A DNA stretch of 15,320 bases, taken from NCBI GenBank assembly GCA_045643125.1, contig JAZUKE010000062.1:1-15320 (forward strand), in the 5' to 3' direction. Shown piece by piece: positions 7,437-14,277 of the stretch. The stretch comes from UBA1206 sp045643125. Its GTDB lineage: Bacteria; Bacillota; Clostridia; Oscillospirales; CAG-382. Numbering within the stretch: position 1 is the first letter of the stretch; every line of letters starts with the position of its first letter. Under the pieces are notes generated by a model that saw only the letters and a program-made list of their open reading frames with translations, was not told where the DNA came from and searched no databases. The translations under genes and the position numbers were made by a program.

Positions 7437-9206
7437 TTATTTTTTATTTCTGAGTTTGTTTATATAATCGGCAAGCGACGACGGATCGTCCTTCAGTTTC
7501 GCGTCGGATTCCGATATTTCCTTTTGCCTTTTCAGCTTTGCTATCAGCTCCGAAAGCACGGCAGAGCTGTTATCCGAACTCATTTCGCGTTCCGCCATCA
7601 TACGCGACAGCGAAGCAACTTCGCTGTTTTCAAGCGATACGGAAGAGATATTCACGCTTTCTCCGCTTTTGAAGTTTTCATAAAACAACTCAAACAGTTT
7701 TGCATTGAAAGCGGTCACAAAGTCAGACGAAGTCAATTTCATCACGGCTTCCGGACCGAGATCGGGGTGAGTGAGCAGGATGCCGAGTATTTTTTCTTCT
7801 ATCGTTGCCGCCGACGAAAACTTCACCTTGTCGCGGTTTACCTTGTCGCCGAAGCCTTCGGCGTTCTGCATAATGTCTTCGCTGTATTTCTGCTTGTCTT
7901 TTTTAACGGTGCTTCGTCTTATGCGTTCGATATCATCCGCAAGGGAAGAGGACGATATCTGCAATTTCGATGAAGCGAAATTCGTGTATATATCTCTGTC
8001 GGTACCGGAATCGAGAGACGCGATGAAAGAACAGATCTCGCGGGCTGCAAACGATTTTTCGTCCGGTATATCTATCGAATACTTGGAAAGTATCGTGTTT
8101 ATCGTGTATTCGTTCTGTCCTTCGGAGGCTTTGAGCCTGCGGCGGAACGCATCGGCACCGTATTTTTTTATGAATTCGTCGGGGTCTTTCGTCTCGCTGC
8201 CGAGGTTGATTATCTTTGTGGCGATCCCCGCCTCGTTAAGATATCTTATTGCTTTGTCGGTGGCTTTTCTGCCCGCTTTGTCTATATCATAGGCAAGATA
8301 CGCGGTGTTCACTATGCGCGCGATGATACGGGAATGTTCGTTCGTTATCGCGGTACCGAGCGTTGCACAGGCGTTGGAAAAACCTGCCTGATGAAGCATT
8401 ATCGCGTCTACCGCGCCTTCGCACAGTATTATGCTTCCGTCGTTGTTGTTCTTGGCTATATTCAGCCCGAAAAGCACCTTTGATTTTTTGAAAGCGGGCG
8501 TATCCGACGTGTTGACGTATTTTCTCTCGTCTTCTTCGTTGAGACGGCGTGCCGAAAATGCGACCGGATTGTTCGTGAGATCGAAAACGGGGAACATAAC
8601 TCTGTTGTGGAAAATGTCGAACAGTCTTCCCGATTTGGCGGAAACGCCCGAAAGAAACGACGCTTTGAGTTCTTCGGCGGTAAAGCCCTTTGACAGCATA
8701 TAATTCGTGAGAGCGTCCCACGAATCTGGCGAATAGCCGATGCCGAAACGCTTTATCGTGATATCTGAAAACTCACGCTTTTTAAGATATTCTCTCGCTT
8801 TTTCGCCCTCCGGCGACAGCAGCTTCGCATAGAAAAACTTTCCCGCTTCGCGCATTGCTTCGATAACGCGTTCTTTTTTTACCGTCGGAGAAGCGCTCTG
8901 ATATGACTTCTCATCACGTTCCATCGGAATACCTGCGCGGTTGGCAAGATATTCTATCGCGGACGGGTAGTCAAGCCCTTCGGTGTTCATAACGAACGTC
9001 ACGACGTCGCCGCCGGCTCCGCAGCCGAAGCAGTAATAGTTCTGCGTGGACGGAAACACCGTGAAAGACGGAGTTTTTTCCGAATGGAAAGGGCAAAGCC
9101 CCGTGAAATTGCTTCCGGCACGTTTAAGCGGGACGTGACGGTTTATTATTTCGGTAATATCGTTTCTCTCTTTTACTTCGTCGAGAAATGCTTTTGAAAA
9201 CGCCAT
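7437..9206 (-). CDS. dnaG: DNA primase
   Basis: 589 aa, normal DnaG length. The N-terminal CHC2 zinc finger is complete (Cys38, His41, Cys59, Cys62 in LCPFHSEKTPSF ... YYCFGCGAGGD). The catalytic TOPRIM core has the acidic residues Glu263 (LCEGAVDA) and Asp307/Asp309 (YDIDKAG), with the conserved DPDEFIKKYG after it. The C-terminal third is more divergent, as expected for the DnaB helicase-binding domain. The enzyme makes RNA primers at the replication fork. The start is fixed by AAGGAG 5 bases upstream, overlapping the dgt stop region; the gap to dgt is only 9 bases, so the two are coexpressed. Confidence 0.97.
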   Translation of the reverse strand: MAFSKAFLDEVKERNDITEIINRHVPLKRAGSNFTGLCPFHSEKTPSFTVFPSTQNYYCFGCGAGGDVVTFVMNTEGLDYPSAIEYLANRAGIPMERDEKSYQSASPTVKKERVIEAMREAGKFFYAKLLSPEGEKAREYLKKREFSDITIKRFGIGYSPDSWDALTNYMLSKGFTAEELKASFLSGVSAKSGRLFDIFHNRVMFPVFDLTNNPVAFSARRLNEEDERKYVNTSDTPAFKKSKVLFGLNIAKNNNDGSIILCEGAVDAIMLHQAGFSNACATLGTAITNEHSRIIARIVNTAYLAYDIDKAGRKATDKAIRYLNEAGIATKIINLGSETKDPDEFIKKYGADAFRRRLKASEGQNEYTINTILSKYSIDIPDEKSFAAREICSFIASLDSGTDRDIYTNFASSKLQISSSSLADDIERIRRSTVKKDKQKYSEDIMQNAEGFGDKVNRDKVKFSSAATIEEKILGILLTHPDLGPEAVMKLTSSDFVTAFNAKLFELFYENFKSGESVNISSVSLENSEVASLSRMMAEREMSSDNSSAVLSELIAKLKRQKEISESDAKLKDDPSSLADYINKLRNKK

Positions 9207-9215
9207 TCCTGCTCC

Positions 9216-10193
9216 TTATTTGCCCCAGACTTTCGGGACGTACAGTTCTTCAAATGCCGATATGGCATAACGGTCTGTCATTCCGGCAATGTAGTCACAT
9301 ATAACTCGTTCAAGCCCGTCTTCATCAAGATTTTCAAGGTATTCCTTCGGCAGCTTGTCGGGATGCTGCATAAAATACTCGTAAAGCGATTCTATCATCG
9401 TTTCGACTTTTGCGTCCTCGCTTTTTGCTATCGGGTTGCGGTAAACGCGCTCGAACATAAATTCGTGCAGATTGTTCATAGCGGTTAAGAAAGGCTCGTC
9501 CATACCGATGTCGCCGTCGGAGCCGTGCGCTATTACGGCTTGCACCATATTTGAAATACGCTTCCCGTGAGTTTTGCCGAGTATCTCGTTTGCTTCTTCG
9601 GGGATATCTTCCGCTTTGAGTATTCCGGCACGGATCGCGTCGTCGATATCGTGATTTATGTACGCGATTCGGTCGGCAAAACGTACTATCTGACCTTCTT
9701 TTGTGGCGGCAACGCCGTCCGTGTGCTGCAATATGCCGTCACGCACTTCAAGCGTGAGATTGAGCTTTTCGAGCTTGTCCGCAACTCTTATGCTGTGTAT
9801 GTTGTGACGGAAACCGAACGTGCAGAGTTTGTCAAGCGCACGCTCGCCCGAATGACCGAACGGTGTATGACCGAGGTCGTGACCGAGTGCCGTTGCTTCT
9901 GTCAGGTCTTCGTTCAGCCTCATACCTCTGGCTATCGTGCGTGCGATCTGGCTCACTTCGAGGGTATGCGTCAGCCGTGTGCGGTAATGGTCGCCTTCCG
10001 GTGCAAGGAACACCTGCATTTTGTGCATAAGACGGCGGAACGATTTGGAATGTATTATTCTGTCGCGGTCGCGCTGAAATTCAGTCCTAAGAGGACATTC
10101 GTCTATCGGGGTAAGTCTGCCTGCGGTGTTTTCGGAAAAAAAGGCATTTTTGCAGAACAAAATCCGTTCCGCTTCGTAAACCTGTTCTTTCAT
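9216..10193 (-). CDS. dgt: dGTPase-like deoxynucleoside triphosphate triphosphohydrolase
   Basis: 325 aa, in the range of the short dGTPase-like family found in Firmicutes. It has the HD-domain metal ligands His76 (THTLEV), His105-Asp106 (ALGHDLGH) and Asp174 (RFADRIAYINHDID), with the family motif RDRIIHSKSFRRLMHKMQVF before the domain. Members hydrolyse dNTPs to deoxynucleoside and triphosphate and help set dNTP pools; exact substrate preference cannot be read from the sequence. As the first gene before dnaG and rpoD it is a common arrangement in Clostridia and fits a replication-linked operon. GGGAGG lies about 10 bases upstream of the ATG. It is divergent from the cotJ operon. Confidence 0.93.
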   Translation of the reverse strand: MKEQVYEAERILFCKNAFFSENTAGRLTPIDECPLRTEFQRDRDRIIHSKSFRRLMHKMQVFLAPEGDHYRTRLTHTLEVSQIARTIARGMRLNEDLTEATALGHDLGHTPFGHSGERALDKLCTFGFRHNIHSIRVADKLEKLNLTLEVRDGILQHTDGVAATKEGQIVRFADRIAYINHDIDDAIRAGILKAEDIPEEANEILGKTHGKRISNMVQAVIAHGSDGDIGMDEPFLTAMNNLHEFMFERVYRNPIAKSEDAKVETMIESLYEYFMQHPDKLPKEYLENLDEDGLERVICDYIAGMTDRYAISAFEELYVPKVWGK

Positions 10194-10233
10194 ACAAACA
10201 TACCTCCCGATTTAACTTTTTTTGACATACATC

Positions 10234-10263
10234 ATTATATTATATACGCCCGATTATTGAAAA
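10234..10263 (-). promoter_or_regulatory. candidate promoter of the dgt-dnaG-rpoD-pheST operon
   Basis: On the minus strand TATAAT (10239-10234) is preceded at 18 bases by TTTTCA (10263-10258), a 4/6 match to TTGACA. It lies about 40 bases before the dgt ATG. A second overlapping TATAAT occurs at 10244-10239. The -35 match is weak, so this is a candidate only. The rest of the AT-rich divergent gap must also hold the cotJ promoter, for which no convincing sigma-E or sigma-A match was found by eye. Confidence 0.4.
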
Positions 10264-10416
10264 ATCCTCTTTTTTGCGGAAAAATATGTCAAAATTACAA
10301 AATATATTTTATTATACGCGCATTTTGTTAAAATTTGAGGAATTATGTCAGTTTGCGAAGAAGCTGCATATTATTTATTGAGCGGCAACGCTCGAAAAAA
10401 TTATGGAGAAAACATT

Positions 10417-10701
10417 ATGCTTGATTTAGATATGTTTCCCGATATGGGAGACGGGCTTTTCCCGCTTCCCGAAAGGAAAGGCTGCACTTCCTGTACCGAC
10501 AACGGAAACGGCGACAACGGAAACGGCGACAACGACAACGGAAACGTCGTATATCCCGACAACAGAATGGTGCTTGCGATGGGATATGTTCCGTCGCAGG
10601 AATTCGACGAATTGTATAACGACTATTCCGTCGCCCTTGACAACGGATCGCTTTTCAGGTCGCTTACCAAGCCGTTCTACGGCGGAAAGGGAGAAAGATG
10701 A
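10417..10701 (+). CDS. cotJA: spore coat associated protein CotJA
   Basis: 94 aa from the ATG at 10417, chosen because GGAG sits 8 bases upstream. An in-frame ATG at 10345 with GAGG only 4 bases away would add 24 residues and cannot be excluded. The C-terminal half carries the CotJA hallmark: MGYVPSQEFDELYN, then ALDNGSLFRSLTKPF, close to the family's P-Q--LY...AL--GTLF--L-KPF. Before it lies a low-complexity Asn/Gly/Asp stretch encoded by 15-bp tandem repeats. CotJA is made in the mother cell during sporulation and is needed with CotJC for coat assembly in Bacillus subtilis. Its stop overlaps the cotJB start (ATGA). Confidence 0.88.
   Translation: MLDLDMFPDMGDGLFPLPERKGCTSCTDNGNGDNGNGDNDNGNVVYPDNRMVLAMGYVPSQEFDELYNDYSVALDNGSLFRSLTKPFYGGKGER
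10498..10546 (+). repeat. 15-bp coding tandem repeat in cotJA
   Basis: GACAACGGAAACGGC occurs at 10498-10512 and again at 10513-10527. GACAAC follows, and then a further partial copy at 10534-10546. The repeats encode a flexible Asp-Asn-Gly linker between the N-terminal segment and the conserved CotJA domain. Such in-frame repeats can change copy number by slippage without breaking the gene. Confidence 0.85.
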
Positions 10702-10958
10702 TGACAAAGGAACAGAACACGCTTCTTCGCAAGATAATGGAAACCGATTTTGCGCTTCACGAAACGGTACTTTATCTCGACGGACACAAAAACAATAACC
10801 GCGCCCTCAACTTTTACAAAAAGATGAACGGCGAACGTGAAAAGCTCTATAAGGAATATACCGAAAAGTATGGACCTATCGACTACACGCAGGTCAAAGG
10901 CAATAAATGGACCTGGACAGACGGCCCGTGGCCCTGGCAGAACGAGAAGGAGGTATAA
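10698..10958 (+). CDS. cotJB: spore coat protein CotJB
   Basis: 86 aa. Family features are clear: the N-terminal helix with FALHETVLYLDGHKNNNRAL, then YTEKYGPIDY, and the tryptophan-rich C-terminus KWTWTDGPWPWQ, matching CotJB WTW--GPWPWE. The start codon lies within ATGA, overlapping the cotJA stop by 4 bases, so translation is coupled; an adjacent in-frame ATG at 10701 is an alternative. GGGAGAAAG provides the ribosome binding site. CotJB is encoded between CotJA and CotJC and is thought to act with them in the spore coat; its biochemical role is not established. Confidence 0.92.
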   Translation: MMTKEQNTLLRKIMETDFALHETVLYLDGHKNNNRALNFYKKMNGEREKLYKEYTEKYGPIDYTQVKGNKWTWTDGPWPWQNEKEV

Positions 10959-10961
10959 ACT

Positions 10962-11564
10962 ATGTGGATTTATGAAAAGAAACTGCAATACCCCATAAAC
11001 ATCAAAAACCCGAATCCGTCGCTTGCAAAGCTGATAATAACTCAGCTCGGCGGTCCCGACGGCGAAACGGGCGCGGCTATGCGCTATCTGTCGCAGCGCT
11101 ATTCAATGCCGAACAAGGAAGTCGTCGGCATCCTTACCGACGTAGGCACCGAAGAACTTGCGCATCAGGAAATGATAGCGGCGATAGTCTATCAGCTCAC
11201 GCGCAACCTCACGCCCGAACAGATCAAAGAGGGCGGTCTTGACGCCTATTTCGTTGACCATACGACGGGTATTTATCCCGTTTCGGCTGCCGGTATACCG
11301 TTCAGCGCAATGGCGTTCCAGTCGAAAGGCGACGCGCTGACCGACATTTTTGAAGACCTTGCGGCAGAGCAGAAGGCGCGCACCACCTACGACAACATCC
11401 TTCGCTTCACCGACGATCCCGACGTTGTCGATCCGATCCGCTTCCTCAGACAGAGGGAAGTCACGCACTTCCAACGCTTCGGCGACGGTCTGCGGCTCAT
11501 TCAGGACGACCTCAATTCCAAAAACTTTTACGCATATAACCCGTCTTTCGATAAAAGAAGATAA
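10962..11564 (+). CDS. cotJC: spore coat CotJC, manganese catalase family
   Basis: 200 aa, the usual CotJC length and shorter than true Mn-catalases because the C-terminal extension is missing. The four-helix ferritin-like fold keeps the dimanganese ligands of the catalase family: Glu35 (GPDGETGAAMRYL), Glu65 and His68 (GTEELAHQEM), Glu136 (AAEQKARTTY) and His169 (REVTHFQRFG). It may detoxify peroxide during sporulation or serve mainly as a coat structural protein. AGGAGG lies upstream, and it starts 3 bases after cotJB ends. The operon closes with a strong terminator just downstream. Confidence 0.95.
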   Translation: MWIYEKKLQYPINIKNPNPSLAKLIITQLGGPDGETGAAMRYLSQRYSMPNKEVVGILTDVGTEELAHQEMIAAIVYQLTRNLTPEQIKEGGLDAYFVDHTTGIYPVSAAGIPFSAMAFQSKGDALTDIFEDLAAEQKARTTYDNILRFTDDPDVVDPIRFLRQREVTHFQRFGDGLRLIQDDLNSKNFYAYNPSFDKRR

Positions 11565-11572
11565 AACAAGCA

Positions 11573-11605
11573 AAAAGGTTCGTGACATCCTGCCGCGAAC
11601 CTTTT
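11573..11605 (+). terminator. terminator of cotJABC
   Basis: AAAAGGTTCG (11573-11582) pairs perfectly with CGAACCTTTT (11596-11605) over a 13-base loop, followed by GTATTTTTGG. It lies 8 bases after the cotJC stop and separates the operon from the tRNA promoter. Confidence 0.9.
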
Positions 11606-11638
11606 GTATTTTTGGTGATACAAATATGTCAAAACTCC

Positions 11639-11667
11639 TTGACAAATACGTTCTTCGGTGATATTAT
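11639..11667 (+). promoter_or_regulatory. sigma-A promoter of the tRNA-Gly gene
   Basis: A perfect TTGACA (11639-11644), a 17-base spacer and TATTAT (11662-11667) place the start of transcription about 10 bases before the tRNA 5' end. This indicates a monocistronic, actively transcribed tRNA gene. Confidence 0.88.
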
Positions 11668-11684
11668 AAGTTCAAATATATGAT

Positions 11685-11758
11685 GCAGGCGTAGTTTAGT
11701 GGTAGAATTTCAGCTTCCCAAGCTGACTGTGCGGGTCCGATTCCCGTCGCCTGCTCCA
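11685..11758 (+). tRNA. tRNA-Gly (anticodon CCC), CCA encoded
   Basis: 74 nt folding as a full cloverleaf. The acceptor stem GCAGGCG/CGCCTGC is perfect, the discriminator is T and the 3' CCA is encoded. The D loop keeps the G18-G19 pair (AGTGGTAG). The anticodon stem TCAGC/GCTGA closes the loop TTCCCAA with anticodon CCC, reading GGG. The variable loop is 4 nt. The T stem GCGGG/CCCGT has one G-T pair. The T loop is TCCGATT, with C where U55 (pseudouridine) is nearly always found; otherwise nothing suggests decay, and promoter and terminator are both strong. The neighbouring DNA downstream looks acquired, so the gene could mark an integration site, but no duplicated 3' end was found in the window. 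Confidence 0.93.
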
Positions 11759-11760
11759 GC

Positions 11761-11802
11761 AAAAAAACTTCTTTTATCCGCCAAGACAAAAGAAGTTTTT
11801 TT
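11761..11802 (+). terminator. terminator of tRNA-Gly
   Basis: AAAAAAACTTCTTTT (11761-11775) and AAAAGAAGTTTTTTT (11788-11802) form a perfect 15-bp stem over a 12-base loop, ending in seven T. It starts 2 bases after the CCA end. The symmetric A and T runs mean it could also terminate transcripts from the other strand. Confidence 0.92.
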
Positions 11803-11804
11803 GA

Positions 11805-11903
11805 ATGAAGCGCACCTTAGGATCGGGATACGATCTGAGCTACACTGGCGACTATATGCATTATTTTACGTTATTTTTTGAAATGGTGGTGCTACTTAAA
11901 TGA
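11805..11903 (+). CDS. possible 32-aa ORF, perhaps the 3' remnant of a longer gene
   Basis: ATG at 11805 opens 32 codons ending at a TGA that overlaps the next start (ATGA, 11900-11903). The peptide begins MKRTLGSGYDLSYTGDYMHY and ends FFEMVVLLK. There is no proper ribosome binding site; AAGAAG upstream lies within the tRNA terminator stem, and an in-frame TGA immediately precedes the ATG. It matches no family I know. Because the following membrane-protein gene starts inside its stop codon, it may be what is left of a toxin gene that was coupled to its immunity gene, with its 5' part lost at the junction next to the tRNA. Both coding status and this history are inferences. Confidence 0.3.
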   Translation: MKRTLGSGYDLSYTGDYMHYFTLFFEMVVLLK

Positions 11904-12295
11904 AACCTATTATTGTGCGTTTATCATATGCTCTTTCTACTATAATAGCAATGCTTTTTTATAGTGTTTGTGTATTCGCATGCTATCTATCACCGCCAAT
12001 CACGAATCCCTTTGCAGGGGGAAATATAATTGTGGGTTTTTTATTGGCATTTTTGTTGAGTGTTGAGCGACAGGTTCATATCAAGTGCTATGCATCAGCA
12101 TATATTTCCTCGAAACGGATTATCGTTTCTGAATACTTGTTGAAGGCGTTTGTTATTATTTCATGGGGAATCATTCAAATCATTTGGTGTTTGAAAAGCG
12201 GCAAATTGATATTATCTCCTATGATTTATACAGTCATTGCTTTGGCAGCAGAAATATGGCTTTGGGTTCTATCCATAAAAATTGCTGAAAATTGA
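11900..12295 (+). CDS. small four-helix membrane protein, possible immunity protein
   Basis: 131 aa, not recognised as a named family. Four hydrophobic segments are visible at about 8-30, 40-55, 79-98 and 104-127, joined by short loops with basic residues (VERQVHIKC, SSKRII). There is no signal peptidase site, so it is probably an integral membrane protein. The coding DNA is AT-rich, unlike the housekeeping genes on the other side of the tRNA. A GGTGGTG stretch 8 to 14 bases upstream may act as a weak ribosome binding site, and the start overlaps the preceding small ORF by ATGA. Small membrane proteins beside toxin modules are often immunity proteins, and two RHS tips follow; the assignment rests on context only. 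Confidence 0.55.
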   Translation: MKPIIVRLSYALSTIIAMLFYSVCVFACYLSPPITNPFAGGNIIVGFLLAFLLSVERQVHIKCYASAYISSKRIIVSEYLLKAFVIISWGIIQIIWCLKSGKLILSPMIYTVIALAAEIWLWVLSIKIAEN

Positions 12296-12348
12296 TATTG
12301 ATACTCCGTAAGACAAATGAATTGATCAAAGTATCGTAATCGTAAAAT

Positions 12349-12382
12349 CCCAGCAGCCGATTCGACTAAATCGGCTGCTGGG
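12349..12382 (-). terminator. 14-bp perfect hairpin upstream of the first RHS fragment
   Basis: CCCAGCAGCCGATT (12349-12362) pairs with AATCGGCTGCTGGG (12369-12382) over a 6-base loop. On the plus strand it is followed by GGAAGC, not a T run. On the minus strand the tail is ATTTTACG, a weak match to a terminator. It sits 21 bases before the point where RHS homology starts, so it may instead mark the recombination junction or be part of an inserted element. Confidence 0.5.
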
Positions 12383-12402
12383 GGAAGCTAAAGCGCGTAT
12401 AA

Positions 12403-13758
12403 ACCGGCGCGTGGGGCGACTTGCTGACTAACTATAACGGCACAACGATCACATACGATGCGATAGGTAATCCCACAAACTGGAGAGACGGCATAACCAA
12501 CGTCACATGGAACGGCAGACAGCTTAATTCGCTTGTCAAAGGCAATTATACCTATTCTTACCAATATAACGCAGACGGCATACGCACTCAGAAGACGAAG
12601 TGGTATACCGGAACGTCAATGGCTGAGATAACGCATTATGTGCTTGACGGAACGAAGATAGTAAAAGAGTATCGTACCACTTCTGCAAACAGCACGCAGA
12701 CAAATGTCAAGTATTATTTCTATGATGCATCAGGAAGTATAGCGGGATTTGAGTATAACGGGAATAAATATTATTTCCAAAAGAATATTCAAGGCGATAT
12801 TCTTCGTATTTGCGACACATCCGGGAACACAGTCGCCGAGTACACCTATGATGCATGGGGAAAGATACTCAGCATCAAGGATGGCAGCGGAAATGATGTA
12901 AGCGGCAACGCAAACCATATTGCCAATATCAACCCGTTCCGTTACAGAGGCTATTACTACGACACCGAGACGGGATTCTACTATGTATCCAGCCGTTATT
13001 ACGATCCTGAGATCGGTCGGTGGATTAATGCAGATGGACAGATATCCGGTGTTGGTGGTGATATAAGGGGCTATAATCTATTTGCCTATTGTTTCAATAA
13101 TCCGGTTAATATGAGTGACCCAACCGGTAATTGGCCGTCTTGGGGACAGGTTTTTGCAGCTGTGGCAACCGTGGCTGTAGCGGCTGTATTTGTTGCCGCA
13201 GTAGTCGCATCGGCAGGTGCGGTTGGTGTTGCTGCTGGCGTCGCCGCAGCGAGTATAGGCGCAACCGGTACTATGGTAAGTGCAGCAATTACTGTTGGAA
13301 CTGTTGGTACTTATGCTGTGGCCGCAGGAATAGGTGCTTGCGCTTTGAGTAATGCAGGTGAGATTCTTACTGGAACAAATGTTATACGTGATGGATTAAT
13401 GGGAGGAAACCAAGAAGCGTATGATACTGTCCAAACAGCGCTAAATATTGCTGGTGGTGGGGCAATGATACTCGGTCAAACAAACCCAGGAGTTACAGGG
13501 AATGCTGCCAAACCGAGCCAAAATGCGCAAACAGTACATAAAGTTCCTACAACTGGCACACCCAACACTTCATTTGACAAACTTTACAGTGGAAATACTG
13601 GTGGTTTCCAAAGGACATATTACGATTTTAAAGGGAATGTAAGTTTACAGATTGATTTTACTTACCACAACAATCCTTCAATCCATAGTAATCCACATTT
13701 ACATATTTGGGGTTCTTCTGGTAGAGGAAATCAAATCAATTTGTGGTATTTGGAGTGA
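12403..13758 (+). CDS. 5'-truncated RHS protein C-terminal module with toxin-like tail
   Basis: Open frame from a stop at 12400-12402; the longest start-codon form begins at TTG 12421 (445 aa) without a convincing ribosome binding site. RHS homology already begins before it (GAWGDLLTNYNGTTITYDAI), so this is a gene missing its 5' part. Numbering from 12421: YD-type repeats (YDAIGNPTN, YYFYDASGSI, YTYDAWGKIL) to about 150; the RHS core NPFRYRGYYYDTETGFYY ... SRYYDPEIGRW ... LFAYCFNNPVNMSDPTG at about 171-236; a Gly/Ala-rich hydrophobic stretch at 245-305; and a tail ending DFTYHNNPSIHSNPHLHIW with His416, 422, 426 and 428. Intact RHS proteins enclose a C-terminal toxin within the YD shell. The tail resembles histidine-rich ends of polymorphic toxins, but I cannot name its family or activity. 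Followed directly by a coupled probable immunity gene. Confidence 0.8.
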   Translation, partial: TGAWGDLLTNYNGTTITYDAIGNPTNWRDGITNVTWNGRQLNSLVKGNYTYSYQYNADGIRTQKTKWYTGTSMAEITHYVLDGTKIVKEYRTTSANSTQTNVKYYFYDASGSIAGFEYNGNKYYFQKNIQGDILRICDTSGNTVAEYTYDAWGKILSIKDGSGNDVSGNANHIANINPFRYRGYYYDTETGFYYVSSRYYDPEIGRWINADGQISGVGGDIRGYNLFAYCFNNPVNMSDPTGNWPSWGQVFAAVATVAVAAVFVAAVVASAGAVGVAAGVAAASIGATGTMVSAAITVGTVGTYAVAAGIGACALSNAGEILTGTNVIRDGLMGGNQEAYDTVQTALNIAGGGAMILGQTNPGVTGNAAKPSQNAQTVHKVPTTGTPNTSFDKLYSGNTGGFQRTYYDFKGNVSLQIDFTYHNNPSIHSNPHLHIWGSSGRGNQINLWYLE

Positions 13759-13763
13759 TGAAT

Positions 13764-14252
13764 ATGACAATACAAGAAATCAAGATTTATTTAAGAAAGC
13801 ACTTTTTCTTGGTATTCAGATATAATTCCGAATACTACTCGCTCAAGAGAAGTCAATCCTTATTGTGTCCCCAATATAGCTTGATTGCCACAGATGCGCA
13901 ACCTTATTATCGAAATTCATTAGAGGAACTGTGTGAGCAAGTTTATATTAGTAATGATACCTTACTAATTGAAGCCATCAGACATATTGAAATTCCTGAA
14001 TTGAACGATCCTTCTTGGGAAACATATGAGGCAGTTCGACACAGTGCTATAGTATATGGAAATGAGATTCATTTTTCATATCATGGAAAAAGCTATTGGA
14101 TTGCACATACCGGTGATGGGTTATCTCATTTAAGTGATGATTTAGGAAACACTCAAACGTTCAACTCTTGTCGTGACTTGTTTAAAGATGCACGCATTGA
14201 TGGCAACACCCTTGAGGGCATATGGGAAAAAGTAGTTGTGGATGCTTGTTAA
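13764..14252 (+). CDS. probable immunity protein for the preceding RHS toxin
   Basis: 162 aa from ATG 13764, which has GGAG 8 bases upstream inside the end of the RHS gene. An ATG at 13758 overlaps the RHS stop (TGATG) and is the alternative; translation is coupled either way. The protein is soluble, acidic and rich in aromatic residues, with no signal peptide. Visible features are the N-terminal TIQEIKIYLRKHFFLVF, a central acidic helix with EELCEQVYIS, a beta-rich segment YGNEIHFSYHGKSYWIAHTG, and a C-terminal DLFKDARIDGNTLEGIWEK. I do not recognise the family. Immediate placement after a polymorphic-toxin tail, small size and coupling are what is expected of a cognate immunity protein. Confidence 0.65.
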   Translation: MTIQEIKIYLRKHFFLVFRYNSEYYSLKRSQSLLCPQYSLIATDAQPYYRNSLEELCEQVYISNDTLLIEAIRHIEIPELNDPSWETYEAVRHSAIVYGNEIHFSYHGKSYWIAHTGDGLSHLSDDLGNTQTFNSCRDLFKDARIDGNTLEGIWEKVVVDAC

Positions 14253-14277
14253 ATCCGAGTGTTATTTGATCATACCA

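Noticed and set aside
10222..10250. TTGACA followed by TATATA as a promoter for cotJA on the plus strand
   Set aside because: The spacing from TTGACA to any -10-like hexamer is wrong, and a sporulation operon is expected to use sigma-E rather than sigma-A. The CATACATC there lacks a matching -35.
11699..11881. 60-codon plus-strand ORF starting in the tRNA
   Set aside because: It overlaps the tRNA-Gly and its terminator, which are far better supported.
13131..13352. 73-codon plus-strand cysteine/glycine-rich ORF inside the first RHS module
   Set aside because: It is an out-of-frame reading of the Gly/Ala-rich hydrophobic stretch; the odd composition follows from the GC-rich repeats of that region.
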